From NCBI GenBank assembly GCA_030431875.1, contig JAUIIG010000020.1, positions 1-51,971 on the forward strand: a stretch of DNA of 51,971 nucleotides. Reading direction: 5' to 3'. Below are positions 7,732-15,953 of this stretch, in pieces. The notes under the pieces were generated by a model. The model searched no databases. It saw nothing but the letters and a program-made list of their open reading frames with translations, and was not told the DNA's origin. Each line of letters begins with the position of its first letter. Position 1 is the stretch's first letter. A program made the translations under genes and the position numbers. Source of the stretch: Alphaproteobacteria bacterium. GTDB taxonomy: Bacteria; Pseudomonadota; Alphaproteobacteria; Sphingomonadales; Sphingomonadaceae.

Positions 7732-8886
7732 GTGCAATATCCCAAGGTCCTGGCTCTGGCGGCAGCGGCGTTTGCTGCGCTCGCCAGCCATCCGGCCAGC
7801 CCGGCACCGGCTCCCGTCCCGGAAGAAATCCCGGTTGCGCTGCTGGTCGACCTGACCACCGGCCAGACGCTCTATGCCCGTGAGGCCGAGCGGCGCTTCG
7901 TCCCCGCATCGGTTACCAAGGTCATGACCGCCTACACAGCCTTCAAGCTGATCGAGCAGGGCGATCTGCATCCAGGCCAGCGCTTCCAGTACACGCCGGA
8001 ACTGGAGGATGAATGGTATGCCGAGGGCTCCAACATGTTCCTTCGCGCGGGAGAGCAGCCCACCATCGGCCAGTTGCTGTTGGGGATCACCACCGTATCC
8101 GGCAACGATGCCAGCGTGGCGCTGGCGATTGCGGCGACTGGTTCACTGGACAACTGGCTGGAGCTGATGAATGCCAATGCCGAAGAGCTTGGCATGCATG
8201 ACACGCATTTCGGCTCGGCGAACGGCTATCCCGATGGGGGACAGACCTATACCTCGGCGCGCGACCTTGCCTTGCTGGCGGAGGCCATGACGCAGGACCA
8301 TCCGACGCTCTACCGCCGCTATTTCGGCCACCGGACCCTGCGCTGGCGCGACATTACCCAGGCCAATCACGATCCGGTCACCGGCGTTGTTGCAGGCGCG
8401 GACGGGATAAAGACGGGATACACCCGCGAGTCCGGCTTCACCTTCCTCGGTTCAGGGGAGCGCGATGGCCGGCGGCTGGTCATGGTGCTGGCAGGGGCGC
8501 CCGACGGACAGACTCGCGACGAGACCGCGCGCGAATTCCTCGAGTGGGGATTTTCCGATTTCGAGCAGGCCACCCTTGTCCCCGCCGGTGTCGAAGTGGG
8601 CATGGCGCTGGTCCAGGACGGCGCAGAGCGCAGCGTTCGCCTGCGGACCGCCAACGACGTCATCGCTTCGCTGCCACGCGAAGAATCAGACGACCGCTGG
8701 ACCATGCAGGTGGTCTATCGCGGCCCCATCACGGCACCGATTACGGCAGGCGATCCTGTCGCGCGGCTGCAACTTAGCGTCGACGGCCAGCTGGCGCTGG
8801 AAGTGCCGCTGGAGGCCGCTGAAACCGTACCGCGCGCCAATGCCTTGCAACGCGTGCTCAATGCGGTGAGAAAGTGGACTTCATGA
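7732..8886 (+). CDS. D-alanyl-D-alanine carboxypeptidase (PBP5/DacF type)
   Basis: 384 residues from a GTG start, with an N-terminal export signal. All three penicillin-binding motifs are present and ordered: SxxK at Ser60-Lys63 (SVTK), SGN at 123-125 and KTG at 227-229. A C-terminal beta-rich PBP5-like domain ends in a helix (NALQRVLNAVRKWTS) that could anchor it to the inner membrane. It trims the terminal D-Ala from stem peptides in the periplasm. The stop overlaps the tmk start (ATGA at 8883-8886). It heads a run of tightly overlapping genes through the small membrane protein at 13614. Confidence 0.93.
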   Translation: MQYPKVLALAAAAFAALASHPASPAPAPVPEEIPVALLVDLTTGQTLYAREAERRFVPASVTKVMTAYTAFKLIEQGDLHPGQRFQYTPELEDEWYAEGSNMFLRAGEQPTIGQLLLGITTVSGNDASVALAIAATGSLDNWLELMNANAEELGMHDTHFGSANGYPDGGQTYTSARDLALLAEAMTQDHPTLYRRYFGHRTLRWRDITQANHDPVTGVVAGADGIKTGYTRESGFTFLGSGERDGRRLVMVLAGAPDGQTRDETAREFLEWGFSDFEQATLVPAGVEVGMALVQDGAERSVRLRTANDVIASLPREESDDRWTMQVVYRGPITAPITAGDPVARLQLSVDGQLALEVPLEAAETVPRANALQRVLNAVRKWTS

Positions 8887-9518
8887 GCACGGGACGTTTC
8901 ATAACCCTCGAAGGCGGCGAAGGTGTCGGCAAGTCGACCCAGGCGGCCATGCTGGCGGATGCCCTGCGCGCCCGCGGCATCGACGTGCTGCTAACGCGCG
9001 AACCGGGTGGCACGCCGGGCGCAGAGGCCATTCGCAAGCTGCTGCTGGACAGCGAGCTTGAAATCGGCGCCCGTACCGAAGCCTTGCTGTTCGCTGCCGC
9101 GCGTGCCGATCACGTGGAGAAGGCGATCGCGCCCGCGCTCGATCGTGGCACCTGGGTGGTCTGTGACCGCTTCATCGATTCCTCGCGCGCCTACCAGGGG
9201 GGTGGGGACGACCTGTTCGACGATGCCATCATGGCGCTGCACAACATCGGTTCGTGGGGGCTCATGCCTGACATGACCTTCCTGTTGACGGCTGACAACG
9301 AAGCGGTGGCAGAGCGCCTCGCGGCGCGCGATGGCGACAATTCGGACCGGATCGGTGGCCGTTCGGCGGCCTATCACGCCGCCGTAGCAGACCGTTTCCG
9401 CACGCTGGCCGTCAGCGATCCGGAGCGGTTCGTGTGCATTTCCGCCGACGGCACTCCGGGTGAGGTGCACGACCGCATCATGCGCGCCATGGCACCGCTG
9501 ACAGGCGAGGGCGGGTGA
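8883..9518 (+). CDS. tmk: Thymidylate kinase
   Basis: 211 residues from the ATG at 8883. An in-frame GTG three codons upstream exists, but the ATGA overlap is the common arrangement. The P-loop GGEGVGKST (residues 11-19), the DRFIDSSRAYQGGG TMP-binding/lid segment and TREPGGT are diagnostic. It phosphorylates dTMP to dTDP with ATP in the cytoplasm. The stop overlaps the GTG start of holB, a pairing of tmk and holB that is common in bacteria. Confidence 0.96.
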   Translation: MSTGRFITLEGGEGVGKSTQAAMLADALRARGIDVLLTREPGGTPGAEAIRKLLLDSELEIGARTEALLFAAARADHVEKAIAPALDRGTWVVCDRFIDSSRAYQGGGDDLFDDAIMALHNIGSWGLMPDMTFLLTADNEAVAERLAARDGDNSDRIGGRSAAYHAAVADRFRTLAVSDPERFVCISADGTPGEVHDRIMRAMAPLTGEGG

Positions 9519-10492
9519 ACCAAGACGCCGCCTCCTACATCGGCCACGATGCCGCCTGGGCCGAATGGCGCCGTGCGCTGGCGGGCGAACGCATGCACCA
9601 TGGCTGGATCCTCTCGGGGCGCAAGGGCGTGGGCAAGTCCGCCTTTGCGCTTGCCGCTGCGCGCGAGCTGGTAGCGGAGGACGGCATTCCGCAGCCTCCC
9701 GGCGATCACCCGGACATCCGCTACGTCACCCACCCGCCCAAGAACGATACCGAGGCGCGCAAGCGCGACGACGGCAAGCCCTACGAGCTGGCGCGGAACA
9801 TCAAGATCGACCAGATCCGCGAGTTGCAACGCCGCCTGACCACCCGTCCGACGCTGGGCAGCCGCCGCGTGGTTATCCTTGATCCAGCTGACGACATGGA
9901 ACCGGGCGCAGCCAACGCCCTGCTCAAGAGCCTCGAGGAGCCGCCGGTCGGTACCTATTTCATGCTGATCGCGCACCGGATCGGTCGCTTGCTGCCGACA
10001 ATCCGCTCCCGCTGCCGCGTGCTGTCGTTCCCGCGTGTTTCCGATGAAGACATGGACCGCGTCCTTGCCCGCGAGAGCCCGCAGGCCAGTGCCGACATGC
10101 GCGAAGCTGCCATTGCCGCTGCCAACGGCTCTCCCGGTGCCGCCATCGACTTTGTGGAGCTGGACCTCGGCAAGGTGCACGCACTGATGAAGAAGGTCGC
10201 GGATCGCGGCGATCCCGATTTTTCGCTGCGCGGCCAGCTCGCCAGCGCCATGGGCGCACGGCCCAGTCGCGAGAAGCAGCTTGCTGCCATCGAATTGGCG
10301 CGTGCCGTCGTGGCCGAACGGATGCGCGGCGTTTCCGGCAAGCAGATCCCCGCATTGGTCGATACCCACGCCTCCCTGGTTAGGCTGGCGGGGCAGGCGC
10401 CCACTTACAATTTCGACGCAGGATTGCTGGTGATGGAAATCGGCACCTTGCTCGCCAGTCTTGCGGCTTCTAGGGAAGCCGCCAATGTCTGA
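9515..10492 (+). CDS. holB: DNA polymerase III subunit delta'
   Basis: 325 residues from a GTG start that overlaps the tmk stop (GTGA). It has a Walker-A-like GRKGVGKSAFALAAA near residue 30. The clamp-loader stretch NALLKSLEEPP and the following IRSRCRVLSFPRV sensor-1/SRC-like region identify the AAA+ clamp-loader family. Delta' is the stator of the loader that places the beta clamp on DNA. The gene order tmk-holB-metG-tatD supports the assignment. The last codons overlap the metG start by eight bases. Confidence 0.93.
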   Translation: MNQDAASYIGHDAAWAEWRRALAGERMHHGWILSGRKGVGKSAFALAAARELVAEDGIPQPPGDHPDIRYVTHPPKNDTEARKRDDGKPYELARNIKIDQIRELQRRLTTRPTLGSRRVVILDPADDMEPGAANALLKSLEEPPVGTYFMLIAHRIGRLLPTIRSRCRVLSFPRVSDEDMDRVLARESPQASADMREAAIAAANGSPGAAIDFVELDLGKVHALMKKVADRGDPDFSLRGQLASAMGARPSREKQLAAIELARAVVAERMRGVSGKQIPALVDTHASLVRLAGQAPTYNFDAGLLVMEIGTLLASLAASREAANV

Positions 10493-12059
10493 GACCTTCT
10501 ACCTCACCACCGCGATTCACTATCCCAACGGCAAGCCGCACATTGGCCATGCCTACGAGACCATTGCGGCTGACGTCCTCGCCCGTTTCCACCGCCAGAT
10601 GGGACGCGAAGTGCGGTTCCAGACCGGAACTGACGAACACGGCCTGAAAATGGCGCAGAAAGCGCGCGACCTGGGCATGACCCCGCGTGAACTGGCGGAC
10701 GAAATGTCCGGCTATTTCCACGCCTTGTTCGACAAGCTTGATATCAGCTACGACCGGTTCATCCGCACCACGGAAGACGAGCACCACCGCGCCAGCCAGG
10801 CGATCTGGAAAGCGATGGAGGCCAATGGTGACCTCTACCTTGATCGCTACGAAGGCTGGTACTCGATCCGCGACGAAGCCTACTACGACGAGAGCGAACT
10901 CGAAGTAGGGGAAGGGGGCGAAAAGCTCTCCCCGCAGGGCACGCCCGTCGAATGGACTGTCGAGGAAAGCTGGTTCTTCAAACTGTCCGAATATGGCGAC
11001 AAGCTGCTGGCGCTCTACCGCGACAATCCGGACTTCATCCGCCCGGAAAGCCGGCGTAACGAGGTGATGCGCTTCGTTGAAGGTGGCCTGCGCGACCTGT
11101 CGGTCAGCCGCACCAGCTTTGACTGGGGCGTAAAGGTGCCTGGCAGCGAAGAGCACGTCATGTACGTGTGGGTCGACGCCCTCACCAACTATCTCACCGG
11201 CCTCGGCTATCCCGACGCAACCGAAAACATGGCCAAGTTCTGGCCGGCCGACCTGCACCTGATCGGCAAGGACATTGTCCGCTTCCACGCGGTCTACTGG
11301 CCCGCCTTCCTGATGAGCGCCGGTGTGGAACTGCCCAAGCAGGTATTCGGGCACGGTTTCCTGCTCAACCGAGACGGCAAGAAGGAAAGCAAGTCGGCAG
11401 GTAACGTCACCGATCCTGCCGAACTGGCGGACCGCTTTGGCGTAGACACCCTGCGTTATTTCCTGCTGCGCGAATTCAGCTTTGGACAGGATGGCAGCTA
11501 TTCGCAGGAAGCTATTGTAAATCGCGCTAATTCGGAATTGGCCAACAGTTTTGGCAACCTCGCGCAGCGCACCCTGTCGTTGCTCTACAAGAACTGCGAA
11601 GGCAACCTCCCGCCGATCAACGGACACAGCGACGAGGACAATGCCCTGTTCGCCCATGTCGACCGTGTGATCCACGAGGAAATGCCTGCCGCCTACGCCG
11701 ATCTCGCCTTTGCCCAGGCCCTGGAGGCATGGATGGGCGCTGTGTTCGCCTGCAACGCCTATATCGACGCACAGGCCCCCTGGGCACTCAAGAAGACCGA
11801 TCCGGAGCGGATGAAGACCGTGCTGGCCACGCTCTACATCTGCATCGCCCAACTGGCCGTGGCGGTAATCCCGGTCATGCCGTCGTCGATGGGCAAGCTG
11901 CTCGAGGCCATGGGGATTGCGCCGGACCTGCGGACGCCCGAAGGCATTCGCTCGCACTGGTATTCACCGCTCGCCGAGTCCGATTTCCAGCTCGAGAAGC
12001 CGCAGGGCATTTTTCCGCGCCTCGAGCTGCCCGAAGCCGAAGGGGAGGGGGCGGAGTGA
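10485..12059 (+). CDS. metG: Methionyl-tRNA synthetase
   Basis: 524 residues from the ATG at 10485, overlapping the end of holB; an upstream in-frame TTG at 10461 is inside holB and less likely. The class I HIGH motif is PHIGH (residues 18-22). The KMSKS loop reads KESKS at 300-304, with Glu replacing the usual Met. The WVDALTNYLTGLGYP stretch and anticodon-binding helical domain follow. There is no C-terminal dimerisation/tRNA-binding domain, so it is a short monomer-type enzyme. It charges tRNA-Met in the cytoplasm. Confidence 0.96.
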   Translation: MSETFYLTTAIHYPNGKPHIGHAYETIAADVLARFHRQMGREVRFQTGTDEHGLKMAQKARDLGMTPRELADEMSGYFHALFDKLDISYDRFIRTTEDEHHRASQAIWKAMEANGDLYLDRYEGWYSIRDEAYYDESELEVGEGGEKLSPQGTPVEWTVEESWFFKLSEYGDKLLALYRDNPDFIRPESRRNEVMRFVEGGLRDLSVSRTSFDWGVKVPGSEEHVMYVWVDALTNYLTGLGYPDATENMAKFWPADLHLIGKDIVRFHAVYWPAFLMSAGVELPKQVFGHGFLLNRDGKKESKSAGNVTDPAELADRFGVDTLRYFLLREFSFGQDGSYSQEAIVNRANSELANSFGNLAQRTLSLLYKNCEGNLPPINGHSDEDNALFAHVDRVIHEEMPAAYADLAFAQALEAWMGAVFACNAYIDAQAPWALKKTDPERMKTVLATLYICIAQLAVAVIPVMPSSMGKLLEAMGIAPDLRTPEGIRSHWYSPLAESDFQLEKPQGIFPRLELPEAEGEGAE

Positions 12060-12853
12060 CCCTCCACGCCCCCCTGATCGACAGTCACTGCCACCTCAAT
12101 TACGAGGGCCTGATAGAACGGCAAGCCGACGTCCTCGCCAATGCCCGTGCTGCCGGCGTGACCGGTTTCCTCAACATCTCCACCCGCGAAAGCGAATGGC
12201 GCGATATCGTTGCCACGGCTGAACGCGAGCCTGATGTCTGGGCCACAGTGGGCATCCATCCGCACGAAGCCGACAAGCACGCCGACCTCGGCCGCCAGGT
12301 ACTGCGCGACGCCACCAATCACCCCCGCGTAATCGGCATCGGCGAAAGCGGGCTGGATTACTATTACGACAAGTCTGACCGCGCGGTGCAGCGCGACCTG
12401 TTCCGCATGCATATCGGTATAGCGCGGGAAACCGGCTTGCCGATCGTGATCCACACGCGGGATGCCGAGGCCGATACGCTCGAGATCCTCGCCGAGGAAA
12501 TGGAGCAGGGCGCCTTTCCCGCACTGATCCACTGCTTTACCGCCTCGGCGGATTTCGGTCGCAAGGTGCTGGAACTCGGCCTCACGGTCTCGCTCTCGGG
12601 CATCGTGACCTTCAAGAACGCGCGCGAAATACAGGAATTCGCGAAGGAAATTCCGTCCGACCGACTGCTGGTCGAGACCGACAGCCCGTTCCTTGCGCCG
12701 GTCCCGCATCGCGGCAAGACCTGCGAGCCCGCCTTCGTCCGCAACACTGCCGAATTCGTCGCTGAATTGCGCGGTCAAAACGTGGAACAGATTGCCGCAA
12801 CAACTTCGCGCAACTTCTTCAACTTGTTCACGAAAGCCGAGGCCAGGGCGTGA
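12056..12853 (+). CDS. TatD-family metal-dependent hydrolase
   Basis: 265 residues from a GTG overlapping the metG stop. The TatD metal ligands are all visible: HCH in DSHCHLN near the start, Glu in GESGLDYYYD, His in IHTRDA, His in IHCFTA, and Asp in VETDSPFLAP. Family members are 3'-5' DNases or related phosphodiesterases of the amidohydrolase-like TIM barrel. The position right after metG is the usual one in proteobacteria. The stop overlaps the next gene's GTG (GTGA). Confidence 0.93.
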   Translation: MTLHAPLIDSHCHLNYEGLIERQADVLANARAAGVTGFLNISTRESEWRDIVATAEREPDVWATVGIHPHEADKHADLGRQVLRDATNHPRVIGIGESGLDYYYDKSDRAVQRDLFRMHIGIARETGLPIVIHTRDAEADTLEILAEEMEQGAFPALIHCFTASADFGRKVLELGLTVSLSGIVTFKNAREIQEFAKEIPSDRLLVETDSPFLAPVPHRGKTCEPAFVRNTAEFVAELRGQNVEQIAATTSRNFFNLFTKAEARA

Positions 12854-13617
12854 AGCTGGTCGTGCTCGGCTGTGGCACGTCGACCGGAGTCCCGCGGATC
12901 GGCAACGACTGGGGCGAATGCGACCCCAACGAGCCGAAGAACCGCCGGAGCAGGGTATCTATCCTGGTCGAAAGCAAGGCCGGCCAGCGGCTGCTGGTGG
13001 ATACTTCGACAGACCTGCGCAGCCAGTTACTTGCCAACCGTATCGAGCGCATCGACGGGGTGTTCTGGACGCATGACCATGCGGACCATTGCCACGGCAT
13101 CGACGACCTCAGGCCGCTGCGCTTCGGCCGTGGCGGACCCATTGCCGGCTATGCGTCGAAGGAAACCTGCCACAGGCTGCGCAAGCGGTTCGATTACGTC
13201 TTCGCCGGGCAATACGGCTATCCAACGATTGTCGAGCTGAATTCTCTGGAGAACGTGCGCCTTTGTGCCGGATTTTCCGTAGAGAGCGTTGAAATGCCGC
13301 ACGGGCCGATCACGACGACAGCCTACAGGTTCGAAGCTGACGACAAATCAATTGGTTATGCGACGGACTTCAGCGAGATTACCGACGACATGGTGGACCT
13401 GTTCGAAGATATCGACGTGCTTGTGACAGACTGCCTGCGCCGCGAACCACATCCGACGCACGCGCATCTCGGCATGGCGCTGGAACTGGCCGAACGTTGC
13501 GGTGCGCGAACCACAGTGCTGTCACATCTCGACAAGTCGATGGATTATGCCACCTTGAGTGGTGAAATCCCGGATAACGTCCTGGTCGGCTATGATGGAA
13601 TGGAGATTGAACCATGA
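12850..13617 (+). CDS. MBL-fold metallo-hydrolase (PhnP-like)
   Basis: 255 residues from a GTG that overlaps the TatD stop. The metallo-beta-lactamase motif THDHADH (about residues 75-81) gives the two-metal site. GCGTSTGVPRIG at the N-terminus, DLRPLR and the later VTDCLRREPHPTH agree with the PhnP/phosphodiesterase branch. Neighbours are housekeeping genes rather than phosphonate genes, so a general cyclic-phosphodiester role is more likely than phosphonate breakdown. The TatD-MBL pair recurs in alphaproteobacteria (recalled, not checked). Cytoplasmic. Confidence 0.88.
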   Translation: MKLVVLGCGTSTGVPRIGNDWGECDPNEPKNRRSRVSILVESKAGQRLLVDTSTDLRSQLLANRIERIDGVFWTHDHADHCHGIDDLRPLRFGRGGPIAGYASKETCHRLRKRFDYVFAGQYGYPTIVELNSLENVRLCAGFSVESVEMPHGPITTTAYRFEADDKSIGYATDFSEITDDMVDLFEDIDVLVTDCLRREPHPTHAHLGMALELAERCGARTTVLSHLDKSMDYATLSGEIPDNVLVGYDGMEIEP

Positions 13618-13781
13618 GCGGAGGCGCAATTGTCTCGATCGTTGCCATGCTTGGCTGGCTGGTCCTCGCATTCGCTTCATACCGGTCGTACCAGGTCGAT
13701 ACCTCGACAACGATCCGCCTGGCCTTGATCTGGGGCTGCATTTTCGTTGGTGTGGCGTTTCTTTTCAGCGTTTTCATGTGA
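13614..13781 (+). CDS. Small two-helix membrane protein, hypothetical
   Basis: 55 residues. The ATG at 13614 overlaps the MBL stop (ATGA). Two hydrophobic stretches are visible, SIVAMLGWLVLAFASY and LALIWGCIFVGVAFLFSVF, joined by a short polar loop containing RSYQVDTSTT. It is too short for routine ORF calling, but the tight overlap with the preceding gene and the coherent two-helix pattern support translation. No family is recognised. It closes the operon that starts at the D,D-carboxypeptidase. Confidence 0.7.
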   Translation: MSGGAIVSIVAMLGWLVLAFASYRSYQVDTSTTIRLALIWGCIFVGVAFLFSVFM

Positions 13782-13813
13782 GAGGGGGTGCTGAACTCAG
13801 CCCCTGAACCGCC

Positions 13814-13861
13814 ATTCTTTATTTTACATAATATATATTATCATTCCAATATTCGCGAACC
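13814..13861 (+). promoter_or_regulatory. AT-rich promoter/operator region of mazG with a 14-bp perfect palindrome
   Basis: A roughly 45-bp AT-rich island stands out in this GC-rich window. It contains the perfect palindrome ATAATATATATTAT (13828-13841), 20 bases upstream of the mazG ATG. Its TATAAT-like content fits a -10 region, and the symmetry could be an operator or simply part of a strong promoter. No clear -35 was identified. Confidence 0.45.
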
Positions 13862-14626
13862 ATGACTGACCAGATATCCCGCCTCCTCTCGATCATGGCG
13901 CGCCTGCGCGATCCGGAAACCGGATGCGAATGGGATGTCGCGCAAAGCTTCGAGACCATCGCGCCGTACACTATCGAAGAAGCCTACGAAGTCGCCGACG
14001 CCATCGAGCGCGCCGACATGGAAGACCTGCGCGGCGAGCTTGGCGACCTGCTGCTGCAAGTCGTGTTCCACGCACGCATGGCGGAGGAAGCCGGACATTT
14101 CGCATTCCAGGACGTCGCCAAGGCCATTTCCGACAAGATGGAAGCGCGGCACCCGCACATTTTTGGCGACGAAGGCGGCGTCATGGACGGCAAACGCTGG
14201 GAAGACCTGAAAGCCGCCGAACGCGCTTCCAGCGGGTCTGAAAGCGCCATGGACGGTGTTGCGAGCGCGCTCCCGGCACTGTTACGATCCGACAAGCTGC
14301 AGAAGCGCGCGGCACGCGTCGGGTTCGAATGGCACGATGTGAAAGGTCCGCGCGAGAAGTTGCTGGAAGAGATCGCCGAACTTGAAGCTGCACAGACGCC
14401 GGAAGAACGCGAGATGGAAGCCGGCGACATCCTGTTCGTCGCCGTCAACATCGTGCGCCGGTTTGGCGTTGATCCCGAATCCGCATTGCGTGCCTCCAAC
14501 GGCAAGTTCGAACGCCGCTTTCGCGAGATGGAACGCCTCGCTGCCGCGGACGGTCAGGTTTTCGCTGACCTGTCGCTCGACGAGCAGGAAGAATACTGGC
14601 AGCGCGTCAAGCGCGCAGAAGCCTAG
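13862..14626 (+). CDS. mazG: Nucleoside triphosphate pyrophosphohydrolase MazG
   Basis: 254 residues, full length for the two-domain MazG. The N-terminal domain begins LLSIMARLRDPETGCEWD. The EExxE...ExxD metal site is seen in EEAYEVADAIE and ELGDLLLQVVFHARMAEE, and again in the C-terminal domain (EEIAELEAAQTPEEREMEAGDIL). It hydrolyses NTPs to NMP and PPi in the cytoplasm and can limit aberrant nucleotides or ppGpp. It stands alone on this strand. Its TAG stop shares the bases CTAG with the stop of convergent hflX. Confidence 0.94.
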   Translation: MTDQISRLLSIMARLRDPETGCEWDVAQSFETIAPYTIEEAYEVADAIERADMEDLRGELGDLLLQVVFHARMAEEAGHFAFQDVAKAISDKMEARHPHIFGDEGGVMDGKRWEDLKAAERASSGSESAMDGVASALPALLRSDKLQKRAARVGFEWHDVKGPREKLLEEIAELEAAQTPEEREMEAGDILFVAVNIVRRFGVDPESALRASNGKFERRFREMERLAAADGQVFADLSLDEQEEYWQRVKRAEA

Positions 14627-15927
14627 GCGTCCAACACCTCGAACCGGCCGAATTCCTTTTCGGTCAGCCGCACATCGATCCGCCGCATCGGGCCATCATC
14701 GCCCTCGCCGCCATCTTCATCCGCCAGCACCTCGCCATGCGCGTGAAGCCAGGCAATGCGCGCGCCGTCGCTGGCAGGGATCAAGAGCGAATGTCGTCGT
14801 GCACCCGCGGTCAAAACCGCGCCGAGCTTTTCCTGCAAGGTTTGCAGGCCTTCGCCGGTGATCGCGGAAATGGCCAACACCTTGTCATCAGCTTCGGCCA
14901 CTGCGCCCAATTCCTCGGAGTCCTCCGGCGAGAGCAGGTCGAACTTGTTCCACACCTCGATAATCGGGGTGGTCTCCCCTTCCCCGTTGCCTTCGTCCGT
15001 GATCACACCGAGCTCGCCGAGCACGTGCAGCACCTGCTTCTTCTGCGCGGCACTGTCAGGATTGGCTATGTCGCGGACGTGGAGAATGATGTCGGTAGCG
15101 GTCACTTCCTCCAGCGTGGCGCGGAAGGCGGCGACGAGTTGCGTCGGAAGGTCGGAAATGAATCCGACGGTGTCGGACAGGATCGCCTTTTCGACGCCCG
15201 GCAACGATATCGCCCGCATGGTGGGATCGAGCGTGGCGAAAAGCAGGTCCTCCGCCATCACATCTGCGCCAGTCAAACGATTGAATAGCGTGGATTTACC
15301 GGCGTTTGTATAGCCGACCAGCGCAATGATGGGCCAGGGTGCCCTGCCCCGCCGCTTGCGGTGCAGCTCGCGCGTCTTGCGCACCTGTTCCAGCTCGCGG
15401 CGCAGCTTGCCCATCCGGTCGCGTATCATCCGGCGGTCAGCCTCGATCTGCGTTTCACCCGGGCCGCCAAGGAAGCCGAAGCCGCCGCGCTGGCGTTCGA
15501 GGTGGGTCCAGCTGCGCACCAGGCGGCTCTGCTGGTAGTCGAGGTGGGCCAGCTCGACCTGCAAGCGGCCTTCAGCCGTCGAGGCGCGTTCACCGAAGAT
15601 CTCGAGGATCAGACCGGTGCGGTCGATGACCTTTCGCTTGAGCTTGTCTTCAAGATTGCGCTGCTGGATCGGCGACAAGGCACCGTCGACGATGACGAGC
15701 TCGGCCTCGTGCAATTCGCAGTCGGCGGCGATGCGCTGCACCTGCCCTTCACCAAACAGCGTGTTCGGCCGCACTTCGCGTACCGGCAGGACGAAAGAAT
15801 GGGCGACGACAATGCCGATGGCGAGCGCCAACCCCTCCGCCTCTGCAAGACGGGCATCAGGATCGTCTTCGCGCCGGTGGCTGCGAATGTCGGGGCAGAT
15901 GACGAGGGCGCGCGCACCGCGCGTCAC
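14623..15927 (-). CDS. hflX: GTPase HflX
   Basis: 434 residues from a GTG at 15927. The HflX N-terminal domain (TLFGEGQVQRI, VIVDGALSPIQQRNLE) leads to GGFGFLGGPGETQIE and the GTPase domain with G1 GYTNAGKST near residue 205, DTVGFI (G3) and NKFD (G4). HflX splits stalled 70S ribosomes. Codons upstream of the GTG still look like family sequence (IFDDDIEGE), and the only possible start there is a CTG at 15955-15957 overlapping the hfq stop. The true start may therefore be that CTG. The hfq-hflX order is standard. Confidence 0.94.
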   Translation of the reverse strand: MTRGARALVICPDIRSHRREDDPDARLAEAEGLALAIGIVVAHSFVLPVREVRPNTLFGEGQVQRIAADCELHEAELVIVDGALSPIQQRNLEDKLKRKVIDRTGLILEIFGERASTAEGRLQVELAHLDYQQSRLVRSWTHLERQRGGFGFLGGPGETQIEADRRMIRDRMGKLRRELEQVRKTRELHRKRRGRAPWPIIALVGYTNAGKSTLFNRLTGADVMAEDLLFATLDPTMRAISLPGVEKAILSDTVGFISDLPTQLVAAFRATLEEVTATDIILHVRDIANPDSAAQKKQVLHVLGELGVITDEGNGEGETTPIIEVWNKFDLLSPEDSEELGAVAEADDKVLAISAITGEGLQTLQEKLGAVLTAGARRHSLLIPASDGARIAWLHAHGEVLADEDGGEGDDGPMRRIDVRLTEKEFGRFEVLDA

Positions 15928-15953
15928 CTCGCCTTCAATGTCATCGTCGAAAA

